From assembly GCA_023238725.1 (NCBI GenBank), contig CM041538.1:3602380-3666379 (forward strand): 64,000 nucleotides of DNA, given 5' to 3'. This DNA comes from Scortum barcoo (lineage: Eukaryota > Chordata > Actinopteri > Centrarchiformes > Terapontidae). The notes beneath the pieces were generated by a model. The model was not told where the DNA came from. It saw only the letters and a program-made list of their open reading frames with translations, and ran no database searches. Below, piece by piece: positions 13,135 to 23,086 of this stretch. The stretch's first letter is position 1. Each line of letters opens with the position of its first letter. Position numbers and translations under genes: made by a program.

Positions 13135-15594
13135 ATGATCATGAAAATAGCCAATCCATTTTCTGTCCACCGAGTAATTGATTAATCAACCACTCATTTC
13201 AGCTGTACAGTCTATAAACTGTATAAACTATAAAGCAGGAAATTTAATTTATAACAAAACATTGTATTTTATAAGCTCTTTTGTAAGTGCTGGGCTCTGC
13301 TCTGACTCAACTGGAGTTGCTTCAGATGCTAACTGAAGGTCCGTCTCTGGATCACTGTTTACAGTCAGTACAGTCTGAACCACTCTCCTCCAGGTGAAGT
13401 AGTCTCCTTTGGCGGGGGAGTGAAACCACCTTTGTCTACAGGGACCACCAAAATCAAAACTGCTTTAAACAGAGCCCATTTAATGAGTTATTGCATCAAG
13501 AAGAACTCTTTATAGCGATGGTTTCCAAACTCATGGTCAAGACATCCTTAGTCAAAGTTCTGCACTGACACAGTAGCCTTATCCTTTAAGCCATCTTAGC
13601 TTATTTAGATGAGATGGGATATATAATTTCAAGAGGGATTGGATCCAATTGTTCGGGGACTTGAGTCCTTGAATAACATACCTCCACCTTTGCCTTTATC
13701 ATCCACATTAAGAGGTGGAGGACAAAGGAGAAATTCAAAAATTAGAACAAGACCTCAGTTTTTGGATTACAAGACCTGAGACAGAGAGGCTGAATCTTTG
13801 CTTCGTTTCAATCATTACTGACTGTTACTACTATTACTTGCCTGGCCTGGTCATATGAGGCGTGTGTCTTACATTTTGTTGTATTTAATTCTTGATTGTT
13901 GGTGATTTGATTGTGCAGCAATCTGCTGTGGTCTTTAACTGTAATGTCTTTTGTTGTGGTTATACTTGTCTTGCCACAGCTTTATTAATTGTCCTTTTGG
14001 AAATTACCCAACTATATACTGCCTAAACTATATCTTTATCTCCCTTTGTACTGAGCATTGCATATCTGCTTACAAAAAAAGTAGTTGTAATATATATGTT
14101 GTAGGTCTATCATATATATATTGATTGATATATATACAAATGTTCTTATTTTTCACAATTTTCACAAGTTTCTGGACTCTATAGCACCAGATGTAGAAAA
14201 ACGGGTAATCAAAATAAATCTCCTTGAATAAAGTGAAAAGAATATACAGTATTGATACAGAGATATGATACAGAGTCAGCTGATTCTAGGGTTTACTGAG
14301 TCAACTGAAGAAACTAAACAAAATGGTCATAAAGTGGAGCTGTAAAGGGTGCTGAAGAGCTGTAACACTCAGCATGAGTACTTCTGAAAGAGTGAGGGAG
14401 GGGAAGAAAGACAGATACGGAAAAGACATAAAAATAGAAGATGTAGGAGAGAATAAGGAGATGAGGAGAATGGATACAAGCAGCCTGTCCTGTCGGGTCG
14501 CCATGGTGAGCATCACGACAGCTTGCGAGCTCCCGCTGTAACTCCTCGGAGGAGGAACACGCCTTCTCTGTGACAGCAGATTTAGTCTTGCACACTCAGT
14601 CCCCACTGATGTCTTATTCTTGTGTTTGTATGTCACCTCTTGTTTGTATATTGTGTTCACAGGGAGGTGCATCAGATCTGCTGTACTGTATGTGAGCTAA
14701 CTGCCATCATGACAGCAGTGGAAATCCCGGCAGGCAGGCAGGTCAGCAGGCAGATGGCCAAACAAACAGACAATCGGTGGTGAGGATTGGATTAACATGA
14801 GGATCTAATTGCATTTGAGAAAAGCACATAAGGACAAATTAAAAGTGGCATCCAAATGATGGCTCAGTTACATAGCAACATGTACACACACAAGAGAACT
14901 TCACAAAAAAAATCATTTTGAAAGTTATTATCACAGTAATTAGACTCATAACATTAAGGAAACCAAATCTGCAGCCATTTCAGGACTTCTGCTAGGAAAA
15001 CTTCCCATCCACAAAAAGGGAAAAACAGTTGACTTAAATGATAGACAGGTCTGAATGGTTGATTCTCAACAAACTCTCAGAAGGCAGAGGGGCTGAGACT
15101 GCTCCGACATCCCTCCATGAAAGATTCACCTGCACACCAAAACATTCATGTATGCCCTGTTCATTCGATGGACTCCATTACTCACATTTGGAACATTTAG
15201 AAGCAAAGGCTTTAAAACAATATATTCAACCTTGTCTCTTTCTTTTGTTGTGGCAAGAAACATTTCTGGAGGAGTGTTTTTCATTGGATCACTGATTATT
15301 GGTCTTTTCTTTTTGGTAATTTTTGTAGTCCAAAGATCTCATAAGACTACAATATCCATGAACCCAAGGTCTTGTGTCCAGGATACACTCATATTTTGCA
15401 TTAAGGTTAATTACTGCAATGTCCCATGTAACGTATATGTAGAAGAAAGCCTGTGGCCAAAAGCTCTTATGTAATTAAATAAAGACTAAAGACCTTAGTA
15501 GGCAGGTACTTAACAGTAAAAGCTCTTTTGCATGTTGTGGACATGTCAGTGAGTTTTATTTCCTTTCAGCTATCTGTTTTCCCTTCTTTTAATA

Positions 15595-15790
15595 TTTTGA
15601 GCTAAGCTAAGCTAACTACCACCTGCCTTTAGTTTTGAAAGTAAAACAAAAGGGTTTTACTGATCTTATCATCTAACTTGCAGCAAGAAAGCAAATTAGC
15701 ATATTTCTGAAGGTGTCTAACTTTACTTCTAACATGAATGCCTAAATATGACGATTAAAGCATTAATCAGGATTTTGCAGGCAAGGATAC
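15595..15790 (+). repeat. Dispersed fish repeat, GCTAAGCTAAGCTAAC type, copy 1
   Basis: The block starts with GCTAAGCTAAGCTAACTACC and contains TCTTATCATCTAACTTGCAG, CAAGAAAGCAAATTAGC and ATATTTCTGAA. The same order is seen in a second, diverged copy at about 38020-38185. The family is widespread in teleosts. Confidence 0.6.
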
Positions 15791-16904
15791 AAGAAGACAT
15801 CAAATACTGTCGCCAGTAAACATTTTGCTGATATAGTCACTTTCAACATTTTGTAACGTGAAAATACATCCATCAACATTTCCCAAAATCCCTTGATTCA
15901 AACATAATCCATGTAGTGTTGCATACATACATACATGCATGTTATACAGATTCAATTCTAATATTATAACTCAGAGAAGTTGTGGATTTTAGTTTTAAAA
16001 AACATCCACAAGAGCGTTTGTCCTCAGTTTTTATTTCCAGCACCTTTTTTCTCTGTCAGCACTCAATATGTACACCTTGGTGGAACACAGCTTTCTAAAG
16101 AGGATAAATAGTGTCTGTGTATTTGTGCAAATGTACCTCTAAAAGTCCAATCAAACACTGCGCTTGATGCCGGCGTCAAAAGCCCCGTGCCTCTTAAACA
16201 GCATTTTAACACGGCATAATCATCAGTGTGTAAATGTACCTGCACTGTACATCCCGTATGTTTATATTCTGTCCCTCCCTCTGTGTGTCTGTGAGCTTCA
16301 TGTGTGGCGTGGTGTTGAGTATTATGAATGTGTATCTCCTGTCTTGGTTCTCTCTCCTGTGAAGATGCTGATTCTGCATTTCTGTGAAGCCCTGGAAACG
16401 ATGCTGTGGTTTCCCTCCTGCCTCCTGCAGCGGATCTCCCTGAGCTGAGCGGTGGAGGTTGGATGTAGAGGAGGGGGGATGTGGGAGGGTGGAGGCAGTG
16501 GAGTGGATTGTGGGGTTTTTTGCTTTTGAGGAATGAGCTCTCTCTCTCTTTCCCTGGAGCAGCTGGGGTGGAATAATTACATAGCATGTGCAAAATTGAA
16601 CTCAACTCATTGTGAAAAGGTCGAGAGAGTGAGCGATAAAGAGAGAAATGAAGCAACAAAAAAAAAGAAAGATGGCTGCCAGTTCCTGTGGGTAATGCCG
16701 AGCCCTGCACAGTTATCACATTATTTACAGCTGAGGATTTAATGCATCGTTCAGTAATGAGCAGCCAGCCAATGGCCTGTGATCTGAAGCTCACTTATTC
16801 ACTCGCTGGGCTGAGCTCCAGGCAGCGAAAGGCCGGAGGAGTCCCCCCAGATGGAAACAAAGCCAGCTCCTACTGCTTTTCTCACTTTATCCTTTTGCAT
16901 TCAA

Positions 16905-16927
16905 GTGTGTGTGTGTGTGTGTGTGTG
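16905..16927. repeat. GT microsatellite
   Basis: An uninterrupted GT dinucleotide run of about 23 bases. Confidence 0.9.
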
Positions 16928-17699
16928 GTGTGTGGATATCTGCGTATCTGTTTGTGTACATTGTGAGAATTCACCCCTTCATGTGTAAAAATCAAACCTG
17001 GAGGATCAGTTTAATTGGCTCAGTCACCGTGCTGAGATTTCTATTATTGCTTGACATCCCTTAGTGGATTACTCTCTATTCAGCATGCATGCAGCATTCA
17101 GTATTAAGCCGGAAGGTGCAATAATGTGCAGTTTCATTAGACCAATTTAATGTATGAAAGATTTTTTATATACATATTCAGGACACATATAAGTCTATAT
17201 ATAATGTTGCCCCATCCTCTCATCAATCTCCACCAGCCGTCTGTAGTTACAGCTGCACTTCACCTGCAAAAGCAAACACTGACACCTCGAGGTAAGCCAG
17301 TGAAAGTACATCACCTTCAGTTTAATGTGGATCTTCCTCACCTCCTGACCAGTGCAGTGTACCAGATGTGTTTCCATGTGTTGGAGTGCTGTTGCATACA
17401 TTGTTTAAAAAAAATTGTCTTTTGTGTGTATATATGTCCTCAAGTGATGTCACTTAAGTCAGAGCTGGTTGCGGTTGAATCTCAGCTGTAGTCTGGAGGC
17501 TCCGGGCTACATTTGCTCCTACCAGGGTATTGTTAGGTGGACAATGTTATAATATTGTGATGCTAAATTGGTATTAGCATAAAATAGTAAAGTACGTTGA
17601 TGTCTTGTATACTAATAGTAAATGGTGCAATAGTTGCACCATGCAAAGGAAAATGTAAACTTTAAAATATATTTATCAATTACATTTATATTTTTTTTA

Positions 17700-17701
<2 letters not shown>

Positions 17702-17740
<39 letters not shown>
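17702..17740. repeat. ATT trinucleotide microsatellite
   Basis: About 13 copies of ATT followed by a TA-rich tail. Confidence 0.9.
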
Positions 17741-17745
<5 letters not shown>

Positions 17746-18069
17746 TATTACATATAATATTATCTATTAATATTATATTCATTTTGTGTTTTTGGATGTG
17801 TTTCTGGAGCTAATTCACCATTACCCATGACTAATTTATTTTTTTCCTCCGTTTCCATTGTGCCCATTGCATTTTAGGATAATAGTAGCATAACCTTCTA
17901 ATGTGCACGCACTACATACTCAGTATCTGCTCAGACTTCATATGAAGTATGGAATTGAGGCCCGGCTTGAGATGAAATTGTTTGCACTGTTAAAACAAAA
18001 TTGAAAGACAACTGAGACATTCTGCAGTTGTTGAAACTGCTGTATTGAAATGAAAAAGGATCCAGGTCC

Positions 18070-21000
18070 TCAGTACTGCAGCATCGTCTGAAAGATAAAA
18101 AAAAAAAAGAGTAATAAATACAGACAGGCCAAACAAAATAATCATTAAACAGATTAGAAAAACAACTCATTCATTCTGAAGTGCTGTAGAGTAAAAGTTT
18201 TAATATTTCTTAACAGTTACTAGTTCACCCTTGCATGTTTTCTTTGTGCCAAATAAAGGATTGTATAGTTTTATAAGACTGGAAGTCCTAGTCCCCCAAA
18301 CACATACCCCACAATTACAAAGTGTGAGCAGACAACAAAAAGAAGTGCCTCCATTAGCGTTTGTCATTATTTTGATTTATGTTAATTTATGATACAAATA
18401 AAATGATATTTTCTTCTATGCTCCTACGCCCTAAAACTGACTAAAATTCTGAATTCTCTCTCACAATGCACATTTGTCAATACAATTTAATACATGTTCC
18501 TGATTGCACTTGCATAGTTTTACTTACACAACATTTTCAATGCAGGACTTTTACTTGTAAAAGGTTGTTTTTACAGTTTGGTGTTAGTACTTTTATTTAG
18601 GTAAATGAAATGAATACTTCCTCCACCACTGGTAGTTTACATCTGTGTTCATTTGCATTTTTTCTTTTCAAGTTTATGGTGAGGACTCCCACCATCAACA
18701 CCACACAAGGGACTATATTTTGGGGGACATCTTTGCAATACAATTCCAGAGACTTAGAACGACTTCAGTGGTCCAACATTTTAAGACACTTTCTCTGCTG
18801 TTTTTTCTTTGTCACCCATCTGTATGTTACATGCAACTGTGCTTTTCCTTTGACAGACACTCACATCATTGATCCACTCAGTGAAGGAGGATGTGCGAGT
18901 GAACACTGTGGGCTTCATGAGGGTGTTGCATCCAAGGGAGGAGACGAAGCTGGTCACCCCTTGCACGTACCACCTGCCGTCACTGCCAAAGCAGTTCAAA
19001 GGGCCTCCTGAATCCCCCTGTAGAGACAGACACAAGACAAGTGAAGGCAACGGACTGATACAGTATGAACCTGCAGTTCCCACTGTGTTGTGACAGCCAC
19101 ATGACGGCAGACGGTGCATACATGGCAGCCAGAGCGGATGTCACCACCACCACAGATCATCGTGGTTTTCACCGTGCTCCCCCACCAGCCGCTGCTGCTG
19201 CAGACGCTGTGGCCGACCACAGGGAGGAGAGCCTGCTGGAGCTTAGAGGCAATGGGACCACCACCTGCAAGAGGGGCATCAAACTTAAAATGAAAGGCTG
19301 TATCATATAAGAGAAACAGGAAGATGGCTGCTTGATGGGATGCTCTGTGCACCATCACGTTAGTTTCTAAAAAATATTTGTTTTATATCCTTTCACTTCT
19401 CCAAAGTTCTGCAGTTAAAATAACTGTGATGCCAGGGAAGTCAATGATAACTTCTCCAGACATTTAATTATTCTCATTATTGTAATAATTGTTATGTTTA
19501 TGGATCTCTATTTTCCAACTCTATTTTCATATATGTCAAACTATTCCCTTAAAGTGTGCCACAACTGCAATGTCGTTTTTCTCTGACATAATCAATATGC
19601 AATCACTACTACTAAAAAGAGTAAATGGAACATATAAAAAAAAATCCTGTAAAGTAAATAGATTAATTGTAACCTTTGTATTGGCAGCTGCTTTGGGGAC
19701 AAATGATATATTGCTATTTGCAGGTAAGAGTATTGTGAGAAATAAGGAGAAATTATGTTATAATTTAATTAGTCAATATGTCTTTTTGAAGAATTTCCTA
19801 CCGTTAAGTTATTTATGTTGGTACTTGTGACTGTTGTTTGAACTTCAGACCATGTTAATGTCTATGTCTAAGTTTATGTCTTAAACCTTACTGTAATAAA
19901 TAAAAAATACAATATTAGTATATAATATATAAATTAAACCCTATTTGCTCTGCTGCATTTCCCATCATGTTTATATTGGATCGTTATAGTTACATCACAG
20001 CGTTTATAATAAGTTATATATCAGAAGCAGCCCTTACTGTAGAGTCTTCCCCAGCCAGTGATGTAACAGGGGTGATTGTGAGGAACGATCTCTCCGCTCT
20101 CCGGCACGCAGGAGGGCTGCACCTTGTCGTTCAGAACGGCAGGTGAGGCCAGTTTGATCATCGCAATGTCATTACTAAAAACAAGGAAATCAAGTTAAAA
20201 TATAGAGAAACATTTCATGGAGAGAAACAATAAATCATAAACTTCAAAATGTCTCAGGTTTCTGGCTTGGGAGCTAAGAAGTTTTTGGAGGACCAAAGTT
20301 ATTTTACATTTGCTTTTATTTAACTCGAGAATGTTTTGGACAATAGCACTTTATTTTTGACAGACAAGATAATAACTCACCTTCTTCACTTGTTTGTAAT
20401 GGGACATACATTTGCATGTCATCCACAGAACAGTGTCCAAAAAAATCAGTGAATGCAGCTGAAGTTTTTTTGTGAAATGTCACTGTCCTGGTGTTTCCTC
20501 TCTGCAATGTGAAACTTATGCTAAAAAACAGCTGTATGGCAAACTCTTACCCACAAGAGAGGCAGTTTGCATTCCAGTGGGGGTGAACCACGATCTTCTC
20601 CACACTTCTGATTTGCTCATAGCCCTCCTCTATGTTGAGGTCATACTCGCCCAGCACCACACGGTAGGTACGAGGTCTGACACACACACAAACGCAGACA
20701 CACACAGATTTGTTAAAACCTTCATCAAGAGATAAAATAATGAGTAAACTGTGACTCACCCGATGCAGTGGCCAGCGGTCACGACCCAGTTGGGGGAGAG
20801 CAGAGTGCCTCCACAGGTGTGATAGTACGTGGAGCCACTGAGGTACTGAAGAGAGATCTGTGAGACACAAGAGAGGCTGCTTTAGACCCAGACATCACTG
20901 CTAGGCAGTAACAAACCATGGTATTTTTCATATTGACCAAGCCTGATTTTTATCAACTCACCTGCCAGGGCCAGCTGTAGGGCAGAGCATCTTCCCCGTT

Positions 21001-22284
21001 CACGACACGGCCCAGTGGCTTATAGGTTGGTATACCACACCCGAAAGCTGCACCAGAAAGAACGGGAGGTTACTAAATCTAATGCTGAAAGCTGCCAGTT
21101 TTCCCACAGTAACATTTAGTGTAAGCCCCTCTTTGACTTTAGCACTTTCTATGTTTCTCTGTGATTAGGTGACTTTTTCAAACTTTAGGTAAACTGTTAT
21201 TTACAGCAGCAGGTTGCATGTTGCACTGATTTTCTTGGACACTGTTCTGTGGATGACATGCAAATGTATATCCCATTACAAACAAGTGAAGAAGGTGAGT
21301 TATTATCTTGTCTGTGTGTTGAAGAAAGGCTTTAATCCAGTGCAGTTTGTGGATATTAGATTCAGAGGGCACACATCTCTAAGATCACAAAAACACTTTC
21401 AAATATAAAACTCACTGCTAAATAAACGTTGTGTTTTCTCCAATGTAAAACTGGCTAAAATTCTGAATTCTCTATCACAGTGGACATTGGCCAGCATTTC
21501 ACTTATAGAGAGAAAACAACCTTTTCAGATTTTGGCCCCACAGTTTGCAGTGGGAACCCTTATTGACCGAATCCCAGCATAACTTACAGAGCGCGGAGGT
21601 CAGAAACAAAAGACTACAGAGTATCACTGAGATCTCAGCTCTGTTTTCACCTCTGTAAGGAACTAGCTTCACAATTTGTCCTTCCTCCTGGAGATAAGGT
21701 TGGCCAATTTGTCAGTAGAGGAAAGAAATGTCTTCGCAAGTCTTTATTTTCAGCACTTGTGTGTGAGATTTGAAATGTACTGACTTTGATGTGGTACAAA
21801 ACACACAGTTATGCATGTCTAGTTCTCCTCCCACATATTATTGGACTGTAAAACAACACATCAATGTGGCCCATGTGCAATGTCATTAGAATAATCTGAT
21901 GCTCAGTCTCACACACACTGTCCTGATGTCCACTAGAGCACCAAATGTGGATTAACCCACCACTGAAAACAGTCCCCAACTAATGCACTGTTTCCTCCTG
22001 TTTGAGAAACCTTTTCTGAAAAGTACCGTAATCAGTTGTTTTGGGAAATAAGTTTTCCTTTTCTTTTTTATATAAAGTACAGGCTTCAGGAATAAGTTAA
22101 ACTGACAGGGGAAAATAAGAAAGTATTCAGAGAAAGACTAACACATTGTTGCTGTTGTTTTTTTCATTGGATATGTTGGTAATAAAAATATCCCTTCAAC
22201 TTAATCCTTTAACCCTTTTTTAAATCAGGCCAGATGAGACTCACCATGGGCAGCAAAAAGCAGGACAAGAGCCACTTTCATCAT
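18070..22284 (-). CDS. cela3b: Chymotrypsin-like elastase, family member 3 type
   Basis: Secreted pancreatic serine protease zymogen. Eight exons, 5' to 3': 22284-22245, 21047-20962, 20857-20760, 20676-20551, 20174-20038, 19264-19122, 19017-18865, 18087-18070; 801 nt, 266 aa, against about 270 for CELA3. MMKVALVLLFAAHG is a signal peptide. CGIPTYKPLGR is the activation peptide, with mature VVNGEDALPYSWPWQ. The triad is present: His in TAGHC, Asp in CGNDIAMIKL, Ser in HGDSGGP. Val in TSFVSS and Thr in KPTVFTR (positions 216 and 226 in chymotrypsin numbering) narrow the S1 pocket as in elastases. VVNGEDA, WWGS and GGDIRSGC point to CELA3 rather than CELA1, CELA2 or CTRC. The start is chosen for the signal peptide and the TATA box 38 bases upstream. 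The last exon is tiny (TMLQY plus stop) but has a strong acceptor. Introns 1 and 4 hold inverted LINE fragments. Confidence 0.93.
18433..18475 (+). repeat. Short direct repeat, copy 1
   Basis: AAAACTGACTAAAATTCTGA and the bases after it recur with few changes at 21447-21488. Both copies are on the same strand and both are near the elastase gene. The family is unknown. Confidence 0.5.
20360..20451 (-). repeat. LINE reverse transcriptase fragment, inverted arm 1
   Basis: Lies in elastase intron 4. On the minus strand it reads DFFGHCSVDDMQMYVPLQTS, which resembles the catalytic (Y/F)ADDTQ-Y motif region of L2-type LINE reverse transcriptase. It is nearly identical to the reverse complement of 21224-21315, with about 2-4 differences in 92 bases. 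Homology to LINE coding continues a little further, to about 20316. Confidence 0.65.
21224..21315 (+). repeat. LINE reverse transcriptase fragment, inverted arm 2
   Basis: Lies in elastase intron 1, inverted relative to 20360-20451. On the plus strand it reads HCSVDDMQMYIPLQTSEEGE. Together the two arms flank exons 2, 3 and 4 of the elastase gene, which lie between them. Confidence 0.65.
21447..21488 (+). repeat. Short direct repeat, copy 2
   Basis: Partner of 18433-18475, in elastase intron 1. Confidence 0.5.
21855..22175 (+). repeat. Dispersed repeat shared with 62885-63205, copy 1
   Basis: Shared words in the same order include ACACATCAATG, CACCAAATGTGGATTA, GTCCCCAAC, TTTCCTCCTGTTTGAG and AGACTAACACATTGTTG. 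Both copies are on the plus strand. Located in elastase intron 1. Confidence 0.6.
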
Positions 22285-22321
22285 GAATCCTCAGAGTGGA
22301 CTGTCTGAGTGCATTGTATGG

Positions 22322-22328
22322 TTTTATA
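22322..22328 (-). promoter_or_regulatory. TATA box of the elastase gene
   Basis: TATAAAA on the minus strand lies 38 bases before the ATG, giving a short 5' leader typical of acinar digestive enzyme genes. Confidence 0.7.
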
Positions 22329-22369
22329 CTCTCAAAACTGAACCGTAATCAGACACAAACAAATACACG

Positions 22370-22391
22370 CACACACACACACACACACACA
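22370..22391. repeat. AC microsatellite in the elastase promoter
   Basis: An AC run between the TATA box and the upstream E-box cluster. Confidence 0.9.
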
Positions 22392-22412
22392 CTCAAACTC
22401 TCGTCTTTGACC

Positions 22413-22449
22413 TGGGAATCTGTGCTTCATGCTGCATCTGTTTCACCTG
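22413..22449 (-). promoter_or_regulatory. Candidate PTF1 binding site of the elastase promoter
   Basis: On the minus strand, E-boxes CAGGTG (22449-22444) and CAGATG (22440-22435) are followed after 16 bases by TTCCCA (22418-22413). An E-box plus a TTCCCA box one or two helical turns apart is the known PTF1 (PTF1A/RBPJL) element of pancreatic acinar promoters. Here the centre-to-centre distance is 22 bases, two turns. It lies about 90-130 bases upstream of the TATA box. The inference rests on motif match only. Confidence 0.45.
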
Positions 22450-23000
22450 TCCTAACATAACCCCTCAGAGCCAGAAAAAATCCACAACATGTACAGAAAT
22501 ATCACAAAATATTTGACTCTAAAATACTTTTATACATATACATTTATACTTTGGTACACTACAAAGGCAGAGAGTACGAAAAAAAACTCCACAATACAAA
22601 ACTGTTTAAACGTGATTTATTTTCAGACTGTATGGGATGTTTGTGCATGTGTGCTCTGCTGCATATACATTTTATATTTACTTTATTTATTATTGAGCTG
22701 AATACATATAAAATAATATATTATCTTAAAACAGTTACAATAACATTTCATAAGTCTTACTTTGATCATGGTAAACCAACCTTAAAATTAACTGTGATGA
22801 AGTGAAAGCTTAATAAAAATGTGTATAACACTAAACACTTATTAAAGGTTTTAATGTTCTCTGTTTATGTTGACAGACATTAGAAACCTTTCTTTACTAG
22901 AAAGTTATTATTACGTTTTTATGTGCCTCCATTATGTTGTGAGGGTTTACATTTGTTCTTATTAAAGAAATTGAAGTATACTTCGGTCTTTGGTTGTTCT

Positions 23001-23006
23001 TTTATT
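23001..23006 (-). terminator. Polyadenylation signal of aminotransferase-like gene A
   Basis: AATAAA on the minus strand, 80 bases after the stop codon of gene A. Confidence 0.65.
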
Positions 23007-23086
23007 GACAGTGTTAACCTAAAGTAAAAAAAAACAAAACAGTGTTACTGTCAGTGGGAGACAAGTCTGTGTCCTTGACATTTCTG

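Larger units (their letters stand above)
13135..18069. other. Gene-poor interval with possible regulatory sequence
   Basis: No supported exon was found. It contains one dispersed repeat (15595-15790), a GT repeat (16905-16927) and a TTA repeat (17702-17740). Stretches such as 14690-14880, 16540-16860 and 16990-17150 are non-repetitive and rich in homeodomain-like ATTA/TAAT cores and E-boxes, so they may be non-coding regulatory DNA. The longest open frame, on the minus strand at 16063-16794, shows no family motif and is judged spurious. Confidence 0.45.

Noticed and set aside
16063..16794. Minus-strand open frame of 243 codons in the gene-poor region
   Set aside because: Low-complexity, His/Pro/Ser-rich composition with no domain, no splice context and no family resemblance; probably chance in a GC-richer, repeat-like stretch.
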